Assembly (NCBI RefSeq): GCF_008923205.2 | Contig: NZ_WBMS02000024.1 | Span: forward strand, 1 to 36,951 | From: Actinomadura physcomitrii | GTDB taxonomy: Bacteria; Actinomycetota; Actinomycetes; Streptosporangiales; Streptosporangiaceae | Length of the DNA: 36,951 bases | Reading direction: 5' to 3' | Shown here: positions 7,874 through 16,075 of the stretch, piece by piece | Position numbering within the stretch: the first letter of the stretch is position 1 | Layout: each line of letters opens with the position of its first letter | Made by a program: the position numbers and the translations under genes | The notes under the pieces: generated by a model | What the model was told of the DNA's origin: nothing | Database searches by the model: none | The model's input: only the letters and a program-made list of their open reading frames with translations

Positions 7874-7900
7874 GACGGGGCGGATCCACCGGGCGTGACA
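7874..7900 (-). promoter_or_regulatory. predicted ECF41-dependent promoter
   Basis: On the minus strand TGTCACG (7894-7900) is followed by exactly 16 nt and CGTC (7874-7877). The published ECF41 consensus is TGTCACA-N16-CGTC, so 10 of 11 fixed bases and the spacer match. The site ends about 60 nt before the epimerase ATG, a sensible 5' leader length, and the operon's second gene is an ECF41 sigma factor. Autoregulation is therefore likely. Confidence 0.8.
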
Positions 7901-7933
7901 GCGCACCGCGTGATTCAGGCCACATGCCCGGAA

Positions 7934-7954
7934 CCGGGTGATCAATCCACCCGG
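7934..7954. promoter_or_regulatory. inverted repeat upstream of the ECF41 promoter
   Basis: CCGGGTG and CACCCGG flank a 7-nt spacer (ATCAATC), about 35 nt upstream of the ECF41 -35 element. It could be an operator or a weak hairpin. The rest of the gap from 7816 to 8182 holds the ECF41 promoter, an AT-richer patch near 7975-8010, another short inverted repeat (GGGGTT/AACCCC, 8016-8034) and a hairpin near 8113-8170. No gene was recognised in it. Confidence 0.3.
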
Positions 7955-8112
7955 GGATCTGGACACCGGTGGGAAACAACTGTAAGCACTCTGTCATTAC
8001 ACCGTTCTGACCTGCGGGGTTAGGCTCGAACCCCTCGCGAATCGTCCACGGGATCCGGCCGTACGCCCCCGGCCGCCCCGGCACGGCGACCCAGCACCGC
8101 GAGGAGCAGGGG

Positions 8113-8170
8113 GCGGCCGGGCGCCGAGGTGGAAGACCACTCCCTTGCACCGGCCCCGGGGCCCGGCCGC
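8113..8170. terminator. possible terminator of the secreted-protein gene
   Basis: GCGGCCGGGC (8113-8122) and GCCCGGCCGC (8161-8170) form a perfect 10-bp stem with a 38-nt loop, 12 bp beyond the stop of the minus-strand secreted-protein gene. The long loop weakens the case. Confidence 0.35.
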
Positions 8171-8182
8171 TACCCCTGCCGG

Positions 8183-8896
8183 CTAGGAGGTCAGGTAGAG
8201 CTTGCGGTCGAAGACGCCGGAGCCGGGCGTGCTCTCGCCGCGGCCGATGGCCGCGCCGCTGCCGGTGCCGCTGGACGGGCAGAGGCCGCTGCTGCCGGAC
8301 TCGCGGACGAGCTGGATGGCGTCGGACTTGCCCTGCAGGTCGTCGTCGGACAGGGGCCGGTTCGGGTTGTCGCGGTTGTAGACGTCGAAGACGAGCCCGT
8401 CGGACCCGCCGGTGCGGAAGCCGTAGATGCAGGTGACGGTGAGGCCGAGCACCTGGCCCTTGAGGGTGACCCGCAGGTCGCCGCCGATGGCGATGACGCC
8501 GTCGCGCCCGCCCTGCACGGGGTCGTAGGTGACCTGCCCGGACCGGTCGGAGACGCCGCCGAGGTCGAGGTCGGTGGCGGGCGAGCTGAAGCCGTTGGAG
8601 GTGTGGCAGGCGCCGATGGACGCGGCGGTCAGCTCGCCGGCGCCGTCGGAGGTGTTCGTGCCCTGCAGTTGCGCGCTGTCGCAGGTACCCGTGACGTTGA
8701 CGCCCAGGAAGGTGGTGGAGAAGTTCAGCGTGCCGACGGTGGAGATCTGCCAGTTCCCGGCGTAGGGGGCGCCGGTGGCGGTGTCCTGGCGGATCGTGGT
8801 GGTGGCGGCGGACGCGGGTCCGGCCGCCAGCGCGAGCGCGGCGCACGCGGCGGCCGCCGGGGCGGCCAGCCGGGCGAGTCGGGCGGGAGCGTTCAC
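8183..8896 (-). CDS. secreted protein of unknown function
   Basis: A 237-residue exported protein. The N-terminus is a Sec signal peptide: basic start NAPARLARL, a hydrophobic alanine-rich core, and a cleavage site after GPASA at about residue 30. The mature part is rich in Gly, Ser and Thr with alternating short hydrophobic stretches, suggesting a beta-rich fold, and has four cysteines (in GTCDS, GACHT, TCIYG and GLCPS) that could form two disulfides. I recognise no family. The GTG start at 8896 is chosen because AGGAGG lies 6 nt upstream and the signal peptide begins there; the open frame further upstream has no such support. It lies alone on the minus strand with its own leader and probable terminator. 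Confidence 0.8.
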   Translation of the reverse strand: MNAPARLARLAAPAAAACAALALAAGPASAATTTIRQDTATGAPYAGNWQISTVGTLNFSTTFLGVNVTGTCDSAQLQGTNTSDGAGELTAASIGACHTSNGFSSPATDLDLGGVSDRSGQVTYDPVQGGRDGVIAIGGDLRVTLKGQVLGLTVTCIYGFRTGGSDGLVFDVYNRDNPNRPLSDDDLQGKSDAIQLVRESGSSGLCPSSGTGSGAAIGRGESTPGSGVFDRKLYLTS

Positions 8897-9215
8897 GGGG
8901 TTCCTCCTCGGAGAGCGTTTTCCTGCCTCCGCGCGCGGGAGCGCCCGCGCGCGGCCCCCTGCGCGCGGCCCGCGGAATCCCGCCGTGACCGCGCCGATCA
9001 CCCCTTGTTCATACCCGAGTGATCGCGGAAAGGATAGAGCGCTTCGCAAGGAGGCCGACAATTCGTCGGATCCCGATAAAGGGACCCGGGAGAACACTCA
9101 CCTGGCCGTGAATCGGCGCTCGCCGCAGGTCCGATACCGTCGAATTTTACAACGAATCCGAGATTGGAACGATCGCAGCGGACGGAATTGTGCGGATCGC
9201 TGCAAAGCGGCGGGA
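8897..9215. other. intergenic region with the leader of the secreted-protein gene
   Basis: No gene was recognised. On the minus strand it should hold the promoter of the secreted-protein gene. The best candidate I see is TTGTCG (9058-9063) with TCTATC (9035-9040) 17 nt downstream, ending about 140 nt before the GTG; this is only weakly supported. The segment 9100-9180 is notably AT-richer than its surroundings. Open frames on both strands here lack ribosome-binding sites and look spurious. Confidence 0.4.
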
Positions 9216-9265
9216 AGGCGCGCGGCCGGGCTTGGGAGGTAGTGGACGGACCCGGCCGCGCGCCT
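9216..9265 (-). terminator. strong stem-loop terminator
   Basis: A perfect 15-bp inverted repeat, AGGCGCGCGGCCGGG (9216-9230) with CCCGGCCGCGCGCCT (9251-9265), has a 20-nt loop and begins 6 nt past the stop of the Tat-secreted gene. It has no T-tract, as is common in actinomycetes. It likely ends transcription from the gene to its right. Confidence 0.65.
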
Positions 9266-9271
9266 GGCCTG

Positions 9272-10084
9272 TCAGCGGAAGGCGGGCGTCATCGCGTAGA
9301 CGCGGTTGGGCTTGTTGTAGCCCACGAAGACGCGCGATCCGCGGCCCGCGGGCGCGACGGCGAGGCCCTCGCTCTCACCCGTGAGCGGGATGGTGATCGC
9401 TTCCAGGATCGTGCCGGCGCGGTCAAGCACGGTGATCGTGTTGTTGGTGTAGTAGAGGACCTTGTCGCCGGACATTTCCAGGCCCTGCGGAACGCCCTGG
9501 TAGCCGAGCGGGAACGTCGAGCGGACATTCCCGTCCAGGTCGGTGAAGGCGAAGACGAACGGCCCGTTGTCGCCGGGCCCCGCGTGCACGAGCAGCCCGT
9601 CGCGGCGGTCGTCCACGGCGACGAGGCCGGAATTGCCGAGGGAGCCGAAATCGATGGTGCGGACGATGCGCGGCTCGCCCGTCCAGTCGACGACGTTCAC
9701 CTTGGTCGGGTTGGTGCCGCCGCCGGTCGCGACGTACAGCAGCCCGTCGGCGCGGCGGACGCTGACCTCGGCGGCGTGCCCCACGTCGAGCGGCGCGCTC
9801 TCCTTGACCTTGGTGCCGTCGGGGCGGTACTCGCGGATGACGCCCATGCCGCCGCCCACGTCGAAGCCGACGAAGAAGCGACCGTGCTGGTAGGCGAGGC
9901 CCTGCATGTTGTCGGTGTCGGGCACGTCGAAGACGAGCTCGAAGGTGTAGGAGCGTTCGGCCGCGGCGGCGGGACGGGCCGTCCCGGCGAGCGTCGCGGC
10001 GCCGGCGAGCGCGGCGGCGCCCGCGAGGCCGAGGGCCGTGCGGCGGGTCAGCGGGGTGTCGGCGGGTAGGCGGGTCGGTTGCAT
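9272..10084 (-). CDS. Tat-exported beta-propeller-like protein
   Basis: A 270-residue exported protein. The leader carries twin arginines (LTRRTALGLAG, Arg14-Arg15), a hydrophobic alanine/glycine core and a cleavage-like PAAAA|E near residue 42, so the Tat route is likely. The mature part has repeated blade-like motifs (MQGLAYQHGRFFVGFD, DGLLYVATGG, NSGLVAVDDRRDGLLVHAG, PQGLEMSGDKVLYYTNN, SEGLAVAPAGRGSRVFVGY), the look of an SMP-30/NHL-like propeller of five or six blades. No enzymatic residues can be assigned. GAGGAGG lies 6 nt before the ATG. It starts 54 bp after the sugar operon ends, on the same strand, so read-through is possible. Confidence 0.85.
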   Translation of the reverse strand: MQPTRLPADTPLTRRTALGLAGAAALAGAATLAGTARPAAAAERSYTFELVFDVPDTDNMQGLAYQHGRFFVGFDVGGGMGVIREYRPDGTKVKESAPLDVGHAAEVSVRRADGLLYVATGGGTNPTKVNVVDWTGEPRIVRTIDFGSLGNSGLVAVDDRRDGLLVHAGPGDNGPFVFAFTDLDGNVRSTFPLGYQGVPQGLEMSGDKVLYYTNNTITVLDRAGTILEAITIPLTGESEGLAVAPAGRGSRVFVGYNKPNRVYAMTPAFR

Positions 10085-10138
10085 GGTGCCTCCTCGTGGT
10101 GGGGGGTTGCGCGGGGAGTCTCGGGAGCGGCGCCGGGG

Positions 10139-11191
10139 TCAGGCCGGGCGCGGCGCGGTGAGGGCGCCGGGGTTGGCGCAGTGCAGGAGGGGCTCGCCGC
10201 GCAGGTGGCGGCCGACGTCCTCGGCGATGATGCGGGCGGCGTTCGCGGCGGTCTGCTTGCTGGCGCCGGCCAGGTGCGGGGTGACGATGACGTTCGGCGT
10301 GGTCAGCAGGCGCGACCCGGCCGGGATGGGCTCCTCGGGGAAGACGTCGAACGCGGCGGCGAACAGGTGCCCGGACTCGACGGCGTCGCAGGCGGCGTCG
10401 TAGTCCAGCAGCGATCCGCGGGCGCAGTTGACGATGATCGACCCGGGTGCCATCGCGGCGATCTGCGCGGCGCCGATCATCCCGGTGGTCTGCGGCGTGG
10501 CGCGGGCGTGCAGGGAGACGATCTGCGCGCGTGCCAGCAGGTCGTCGAGCGGGACGAGTTCCGCGGCGTCGGCGAGGTCGCCGAGATCGTCGAGGTACGG
10601 GTCGTGGACGAGGACCTTCGCGCCGAGCGCGGCGAGCATCCGGGCGACGCGGCGCCCGACCGCGCCGCAGCCGACGAGGCCGACGGTGCTGCCGAGCAGT
10701 TCGACGCCGACGTCCTCGTACCGGTAGTAATCGCCGCGCCACTGGCCCGCGACCAGGTCGGCGTGGGTCTGCGGGATCCGGCGGACGGCGGCGAGGATCA
10801 GCCCGAGGGTGTGCTCCGCGGTGGCGCCCGCGTTGCGTCCGGGCGCGTAGCAGACGGCGACGCCGTGCTCGGTGGCCGCCTCCAGGTTGGCGTTGACGGG
10901 CCCGCCGCGGCTGATCCCGAACAGCTCCAGGTCCGGGCACGCCTCCAGGACGCGGCGGGTGAGCGGCGCCATCTGGGTGACGCAGATCCGCGCGCCGCGC
11001 AGCGCCTCGATGAGCCGCTCCTCGGTGCCGGACGCCTCGTCCACCTCGGCGACCCGCCCGAACGGCTCGACCGGCCACGGCAGCGTGAGCTCGGTGAACT
11101 CCAGGTCGCCGGGGGCGGCGGCGCGCAGCGCGTCGATGAACAGGCGGTTGCGGACGAACAGGTCACCGGCCGCGAGGACGCGGGTCGTCAT
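10139..11191 (-). CDS. D-2-hydroxyacid dehydrogenase (NAD)
   Basis: A 350-residue member of the D-isomer-specific 2-hydroxyacid dehydrogenase family (phosphoglycerate dehydrogenase-like). The NAD-binding loop GCGAVG is at 174-179, with Asp197 at the end of the next strand, favouring NAD over NADP. The catalytic set is complete: Arg258 in CARGS, Glu287 in FPEEP and His306 in TPHLAG. The family interconverts 2-hydroxy and 2-oxo acids; the substrate is unknown. Its ATG overlaps the phosphatase stop by 4 bp (ATGA), so it is translationally coupled as the last gene of the sugar operon. In that setting it probably oxidises or reduces a sugar-acid intermediate. Confidence 0.92.
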   Translation of the reverse strand: MTTRVLAAGDLFVRNRLFIDALRAAAPGDLEFTELTLPWPVEPFGRVAEVDEASGTEERLIEALRGARICVTQMAPLTRRVLEACPDLELFGISRGGPVNANLEAATEHGVAVCYAPGRNAGATAEHTLGLILAAVRRIPQTHADLVAGQWRGDYYRYEDVGVELLGSTVGLVGCGAVGRRVARMLAALGAKVLVHDPYLDDLGDLADAAELVPLDDLLARAQIVSLHARATPQTTGMIGAAQIAAMAPGSIIVNCARGSLLDYDAACDAVESGHLFAAAFDVFPEEPIPAGSRLLTTPNVIVTPHLAGASKQTAANAARIIAEDVGRHLRGEPLLHCANPGALTAPRPA

Positions 11192-11820
11192 TGCTGGCTC
11201 CAGGGAACGAGCGATCCTTCGATCGCGGTGTTGAACTCCAGGAGGGCGGCCTCGCCGTCCCGGAGCCGGATCTCGGTCAGTGCGCAGTTGCCCAGCGACG
11301 GGAACCGCCGCCGGTAGTCCTTGAGCGGCAGCCCCAGCAGCCGGCACAGCGCGAGGCGCAGCGCGGTGGAGTGCGCGACGACCAGGACGCGGCCGCCGGG
11401 GTGCCGTCCGGCGATGTCGTGCAGGCAGGCGGTGAAGCGGTCCGCGGCGGCGGCGGGGTCCTCGCCGCCGGGCAGGTGGCCGGCGACGGGGTCGGCGCGG
11501 AAGGCGCGCAGCTCGTCAGGGAACGCGCGCGCCATCTCGTCGCGGGTGAGGCCCTCGCCGCGGCCGAAGTGCAGCTCGCGCAGCCGCGCGTCGACGACGG
11601 GATCGGCGCCGATCGCCTTGGCGGACGGTTCGGCGGTGAGCCGGGCGCGGCCGAGGTCGGAGCACCAGACGGCGTCGGGGCGGGCCGCCCGCGCCCACGC
11701 GCCGAGCAGCCGTGCCTGCTCCAGGCCGCGCCGGGTGAGGGCGACGTCGCTGGTGCCGGCGTAGCGGTTCTCGGCGTGCCATTCGGTCTCGCCGTGGCGG
11801 ACGAGGACGAGCCGCGTCAT
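11188..11820 (-). CDS. histidine phosphatase family protein
   Basis: A 210-residue phosphoglycerate-mutase-like phosphatase. The signature LVRHGETEW is at the N-terminus (catalytic His9), with Arg58 in SDLGRARLTA, an acid in RELHFGRGEG (Glu82) and the second histidine in VVAHSTALR (His150), so the active site looks complete. Members dephosphorylate small phosphoesters or, less often, act as mutases; the length and motifs favour a CobC/GpmB-like phosphatase. It overlaps both neighbours by 4 bp (ATGA): the second FGGY kinase upstream and the hydroxyacid dehydrogenase downstream. A phosphatase locked into an operon with two kinases is unexpected and suggests a phosphorylated intermediate that must be freed. 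Confidence 0.92.
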   Translation of the reverse strand: MTRLVLVRHGETEWHAENRYAGTSDVALTRRGLEQARLLGAWARAARPDAVWCSDLGRARLTAEPSAKAIGADPVVDARLRELHFGRGEGLTRDEMARAFPDELRAFRADPVAGHLPGGEDPAAAADRFTACLHDIAGRHPGGRVLVVAHSTALRLALCRLLGLPLKDYRRRFPSLGNCALTEIRLRDGEAALLEFNTAIEGSLVPWSQQ

Positions 11821-13292
11821 CGGGCCGTCCTCGCCCGCGCGTGGGCGGCGGTCGGGGCGGGCAGCCATCCGCGTCCTTCCAGTTCGTCGACCATGCGGAC
11901 GTAGGCGTCGTCGAACCGGCCGGCGTTGCCCGGCCGCGGGTCGACGGTGGCCGCGACGGCGACCATGCGGGACGCGGCGCCGGCGACGTCGCCGCCCGGG
12001 GACGCGGCGAGGACGGCGGCGCCGAGCGCCGGCTCGGCCTGGCGCGGCAGGACGACGGGCCGGCCGAGCACGTCGGCGCGCAGCTGGCACCAGTACCGGG
12101 ACTTCGCGGCGCCGCCGGTGAGGGTCAGGTCGCCGCCCGTCGGGGCGCCGAGCAGGTCGAGGTGGTCGAAGCAGAGCCGCTCGATGAACGCGACGCCCTG
12201 CAGGACGGCGGCGTAGGCGTCGGCTTCGTCGCCGGTCGCGCCGAGCGTGAACCCGCGGGCGTCGGGCGCGACGAACGGGAACCGCTCGCCCGCGCCGACG
12301 AGCGGGTAGGTCAGCGCGGCGGCGGGTTCGCGGCCGGCGGCGCGGCGGTCGAGGCCGGCGAGGTCGCGGCCCGGGTAGTCGCGGGTGAGGGCGCCCGCGC
12401 CGGTGCTGGACGCGCCGCCGGGCAGCCACCGCCCGTCCGGCGCCTTGTGGGAGTACACGACGCCGAACGGGTCGTGGACGAGGTCGTCGGTGACGCCCTT
12501 CAGCACGAGCGTGGTGCCGAGGACGGAGTTCCAGGAGCCGGCGGTGAGGCGTCCGGTGCCGAGCTGGGCGGCGCAGCCGTCGGTCGCGCCCGCGATCACC
12601 GGCGTGCCGGCGGGGAGCCCGGTGACCTCGGCGGCGCCGGCGCAGACCGTGCCGAGCGGGGTGCCGGAACGTTCCAGCTCGGGGAGCAGGCCGGCCGGGA
12701 CTCCGAGGGCGTCGAGGACGTCCAGCGGCCAGGCCTCGGCGATGAGGTCGGCGCCGGTCTTGAGGGCGTTGCTGAGGTCGGCGGCGACGGGACGGCCGGT
12801 CAGCCGCCGGTTGACGAAGTCGGCCTGGTGCGCCAGGCGCGCGCCGTCCGGCAGGCCGGGGGTGTTGTCCAGCAGCCACAGCAGTTTCGGCAGCGCCCAC
12901 GCGGGCTGCATGCGCTGGTAGCCGAGCTTGCGCCACACCTCGCCGCCGGCCTCGTTGATCCGCTCGACGGCGCCGGCGGCGCGGGTGTCGTCGTACATCA
13001 GTGCCGGGGTCAGCGGGCGCCCGTCGCGGTCGGTCAGCAGGACGGTCCCGGACGTGCCGTCCACCGCGACGGCCCGCACCGCGCCCGCCGGGACGTCGCG
13101 CAGCGCTTCGCGGCAGGCCGCGGCGACGGCCGTCCACCACTGCTCCGGGTCCTGCTCGTGGCGGGGCCCGTCGCGGCGGCCCGACAGCGGGGCCGTCCCG
13201 CTTCCCGCGACCCGCCCCGACGCGGTGACGGCCAGGGCGCGGACGCTCTGCGTGCCGAGGTCGACCCCGACCCAGACGGGTACGGCGGTCAC
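11817..13292 (-). CDS. FGGY-family carbohydrate kinase (ribulokinase-like)
   Basis: A 491-residue two-domain sugar kinase. The N-terminal phosphate loop GVDLGTQSVRAL (Asp11), the segment VDGTSGTVLL (about 78-86) and the probable catalytic base Asp238 in AGATDGCAAQLG are visible, followed by the C-terminal ATP-binding domain with LTGGAAKSRYW. The GTSGTVLL segment and the GSWNSVLGTT motif resemble the D-ribulokinase/pseudo-sugar-kinase branch of FGGY more than classical xylulokinase; this is a judgement from motifs. It starts within the stop of the first FGGY kinase (ATGA overlap) and ends within the start of the phosphatase. The substrate is likely a ketose or polyol brought in by the ABC transporter. 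Confidence 0.9.
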   Translation of the reverse strand: MTAVPVWVGVDLGTQSVRALAVTASGRVAGSGTAPLSGRRDGPRHEQDPEQWWTAVAAACREALRDVPAGAVRAVAVDGTSGTVLLTDRDGRPLTPALMYDDTRAAGAVERINEAGGEVWRKLGYQRMQPAWALPKLLWLLDNTPGLPDGARLAHQADFVNRRLTGRPVAADLSNALKTGADLIAEAWPLDVLDALGVPAGLLPELERSGTPLGTVCAGAAEVTGLPAGTPVIAGATDGCAAQLGTGRLTAGSWNSVLGTTLVLKGVTDDLVHDPFGVVYSHKAPDGRWLPGGASSTGAGALTRDYPGRDLAGLDRRAAGREPAAALTYPLVGAGERFPFVAPDARGFTLGATGDEADAYAAVLQGVAFIERLCFDHLDLLGAPTGGDLTLTGGAAKSRYWCQLRADVLGRPVVLPRQAEPALGAAVLAASPGGDVAGAASRMVAVAATVDPRPGNAGRFDDAYVRMVDELEGRGWLPAPTAAHARARTAR

Positions 13293-14800
13293 CGCTCACC
13301 CCCGCGCTCGCGCATCGCGGCGAGCGTGGGCCAGGCCGGCGCGGTCGCGCGCCTGATCTCCAGGAAGTCCTGGTACGCCTGCGCGTAGTGCACGGCCCGC
13401 GCCGGATCGGGTTCGTAGACCTCGCCGGGCCGGACGTACTGCCCGGCCGCCTCCCGCGCGTCCTTGGCGCGGCCGGTGGCGAGCAGGCCGACGATGAACG
13501 CGCCGCGCGCGCCCGCCTCCGCGTCGGCCGACCGGACGACCGGGACGCCCGTCACGTCGGCGAGCATGCCGAGCCAGAACGCGCTCGCCGAACCCCCGCC
13601 GCTGACCCGCAGCTCGGTCGGGCGGGTCCCGGCCGCCTCCAGGCAGTCCCGGACGACCAGGCTGAGCCCCTCCAGGACGGCGCGGGCGAGGTCGGCGCGC
13701 TCGTGCTCGACGGTCAGGCCGTGGAAGGCGCCGCGCGCCCGCGGGTCCAGGAACGGCGCGCGTTCGCCGGCGGGCGACAGGTACGGCAGGAACACCAGGC
13801 CGCCGGCGCCGGGCGGGGACTGCGCCGCCAGCGCGGACAGCGCGGACGGGTCGCCGTCGAGGCCGAGCGTCCGGCGGGCCCAGTCGACGACCTGGCCGCC
13901 CGCGAGCGTCGGGAACGCGCGCAGCCACCGGTCCGGCAGGCCCATCGCCACCGTGAACCCGGACGGCTCGCCGTCCAGGCGCGGCGCGTCCACGACCATC
14001 TCGGTGCACAGCGTCGTGCCGAGGATCGTGCAGGCCTGCCCGATGCCGACCGCGCCCGCGCCGATCGCGGTGGACGCGATGTCGTAGGGGGCCATGACCA
14101 CCGGGATCCCGGCGGCCAGGCCGAGCGCGTCCGCCGCGTCCGGGGTGAGCGGGGCGGCCCGCTCGCCGTCGTCGAGCAGGTCCGGCAGCAGCTGGCGGGC
14201 CCATTCCATTCCGTAGAGGCGGAGCAGGTCGCCGGAGTACGCGCGCTCGCGGACGTCCATGAACGGCGCCGAGGCGTCCGAGGAGTCGGCGGCGATCCGG
14301 CCGGTGAGCCGCGCGAAGACCCAGCCGCCGCAGGTCAGGGACGTCGCGGAGCGGGCGAGCCGGTCCGGGTCGTGCTCGCGCAGCCAGGCGAGGATCGCGT
14401 TGGGCAGCCCCGGGAACGGCAGCGACCCGTTGCGCGGGAACGCCTCCGCGATGACGCCCGCGCGCGCCCACTCCTCGACGATCGCGGCGGCGCGGCCGTC
14501 GTTCCACAGGATCGCGGGCCCGGTCGGCTCGCCGGCGGAGTCGACGAGCCAGCTGCCGTCGCCCTGCCCGGTGAGCGCCAGCAGGTCGACGCCCGCGCCG
14601 AGCGCGGTGACCGCCGCGGCGGCCTCGCGCACCGCGCCCGCCACCGCGTCCCAGACCTCGGCCATGTCCTGCTCGGCCCGGCCGGGCGCGGGCCGCGACA
14701 CCGCCGTGGGCCGGCGGACGACGGCCAGCTCCGTGCCGTCCTCGGCGTACCCGGCCGCCTTGATCATCGTGGTGCCCGCGTCGACGCAGACGACCGCCAT
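13289..14800 (-). CDS. FGGY-family carbohydrate kinase (polyol/ketose kinase)
   Basis: A 503-residue FGGY kinase, distinct from its neighbour. It has CVDAGTTMIKA (Asp7), LTGQGDGSWLVD (about 76-87), LWNDGRA (98-104), the probable catalytic Asp240 in APYDIASTAIGAGAV, and VSGGGSASAFW in the ATP domain. The GQGDGSWLVD and LWNDGRA motifs recall erythritol-, erythrulose- and L-xylulose-type kinases, suggesting a small polyol or ketose; the exact substrate is open. It is 30 bp downstream of the permease gene, with GGGAG before the ATG, and its stop overlaps the next kinase by 4 bp. Two non-identical FGGY kinases in one operon imply two sugars or two successive phosphorylations. Confidence 0.9.
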   Translation of the reverse strand: MAVVCVDAGTTMIKAAGYAEDGTELAVVRRPTAVSRPAPGRAEQDMAEVWDAVAGAVREAAAAVTALGAGVDLLALTGQGDGSWLVDSAGEPTGPAILWNDGRAAAIVEEWARAGVIAEAFPRNGSLPFPGLPNAILAWLREHDPDRLARSATSLTCGGWVFARLTGRIAADSSDASAPFMDVRERAYSGDLLRLYGMEWARQLLPDLLDDGERAAPLTPDAADALGLAAGIPVVMAPYDIASTAIGAGAVGIGQACTILGTTLCTEMVVDAPRLDGEPSGFTVAMGLPDRWLRAFPTLAGGQVVDWARRTLGLDGDPSALSALAAQSPPGAGGLVFLPYLSPAGERAPFLDPRARGAFHGLTVEHERADLARAVLEGLSLVVRDCLEAAGTRPTELRVSGGGSASAFWLGMLADVTGVPVVRSADAEAGARGAFIVGLLATGRAKDAREAAGQYVRPGEVYEPDPARAVHYAQAYQDFLEIRRATAPAWPTLAAMRERGGER

Positions 14801-14830
14801 CGGCTCTCCCGTGAGGTGCGGAAACAGGGG

Positions 14831-16075
14831 TCAGGCGCGGCCGTGCGTCCGCCGCGACCGGCGGGCGACCGAGTCCAGCGCCACGGCGAGCAGCAGCACC
14901 GCGCCGGTGACCATGAAACGGTAGGACGAGTCGAGGTTCAGCAGCGTCAGCCCGCTGGAGATCGACTGGATGACGACGATGCCGAGCAGCGCCGCGAACG
15001 CGTTGCCGCGCCCGCCGAACAGGCTCGTCCCGCCGATGACGGCCGCCGCGATCGCGTTGAGGTTCACGTCGCCGCCGCCGCTGCTCTGGTTCGAGGCCGC
15101 CAGCCGGGCCGCGGCGAGGATCCCGCCGACGGCGGCGAGCGTCGTGCACACCACGAACGCCGAGGTGTAGATCGCCTTGACGTTGATGCCGGCGCGCCGC
15201 GCCGCCTCGACGTTGCCGCCCACCGCGTACACCGACTTGCCGTACTTCGTCCGGGACAGAACGTAGTGCGTCGCGAGCACCAGGCCGAGGAACAGCACGA
15301 ACATCCAGCCGACGCCCCGGTCCCGGCTCAGGTACCAGACGGCGACCGCGAGGCCGACGAGGAGGACGGCGCTGCGCAGCACCAGCGTCTGCTCGGTGGT
15401 GGCGGGCAGGCCCGCCTTGCGGCGCGCCGCCGCCTTCATGTGGCCCGTCCAGTACAGCGCGGCGGCGCCCGCGGCGGACAGCGCGTACGCCAGCCACGGC
15501 GGGACGAAGTCGAGCTGCGCGAACGTCACCAGCCACGAGTCGAACGGCAGGTTGATCGAGCCCTTCGGACCGAGGATCAGCAGCTGCAGGCCGAGGAAGC
15601 CGAGCAGGCCGGCGAGGGTGATGACGAAGCTCGGCACGCCGAGCCGGTTGAACACCTGCCCGTAGAACCAGCCGATCAGGCAGCCCGCCGCCGCGGCCGC
15701 GACGAGCGCCACCACCGCGGGCATCCCGTGGTCGACGAACAGCACCGCGGTGATCGCCGCGCTGAGCCCGCTGACGGACCCGACCGACAGGTCGATCTGC
15801 CCGACCAGCAGCATGAACACCACGCCGAGCGCGATCACCCCGACCGGCGCGCACTCCATCGCCAGGTTCACCAGGTTCGCGCTGGACAGGAACACCGAGT
15901 TCAGGGCCTGCATGACGGTCCAGATGACCACCAGGCCCGCGACGACCGGCCATACGCCGAGGTCGCCGCCGCGCACCCGGTCCGCCATCCCGGTGAGGGT
16001 GGCGCGCAGGCCGCGGTCCTGCGGCTCCTCGACCGGCGCGCGCTCCACCGGCGGCGCCGTGGTGAGGTCACTCAT
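14831..16075 (-). CDS. sugar ABC transporter permease (XylH/RbsC type)
   Basis: A 414-residue inner-membrane protein of the branched-chain/monosaccharide permease family. It has a 30-residue cytoplasmic head, about ten hydrophobic segments, the diagnostic GQIDLSVGSVSGLSA motif (about 111-125) and the cytoplasmic coupling loop AVGGNVEAARRAGINVK. The stretch GDLGVWPVVAGLVVIW near the N-terminus and the long insertion between helices (about 195-255) are like xylose permeases. It forms the channel of the transporter whose ATPase gene overlaps it by 8 bp upstream and whose binding-protein gene is two positions upstream. The ATG lies inside the ATPase coding end, so translation is likely coupled. 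Confidence 0.93.
   Translation of the reverse strand: MSDLTTAPPVERAPVEEPQDRGLRATLTGMADRVRGGDLGVWPVVAGLVVIWTVMQALNSVFLSSANLVNLAMECAPVGVIALGVVFMLLVGQIDLSVGSVSGLSAAITAVLFVDHGMPAVVALVAAAAAGCLIGWFYGQVFNRLGVPSFVITLAGLLGFLGLQLLILGPKGSINLPFDSWLVTFAQLDFVPPWLAYALSAAGAAALYWTGHMKAAARRKAGLPATTEQTLVLRSAVLLVGLAVAVWYLSRDRGVGWMFVLFLGLVLATHYVLSRTKYGKSVYAVGGNVEAARRAGINVKAIYTSAFVVCTTLAAVGGILAAARLAASNQSSGGGDVNLNAIAAAVIGGTSLFGGRGNAFAALLGIVVIQSISSGLTLLNLDSSYRFMVTGAVLLLAVALDSVARRSRRTHGRA

Noticed and set aside
8013..8040. GGTTCGAGCC on the minus strand, resembling a tRNA T-arm
   Set aside because: The T-stem does not pair properly and no acceptor, D-arm or anticodon arm can be drawn around it.
8775..9242. A 155-codon plus-strand frame over the signal-peptide region
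   Set aside because: It is antisense to the secreted-protein start and its AGGAGG site, and it is Arg/Ala-rich and shadow-like.
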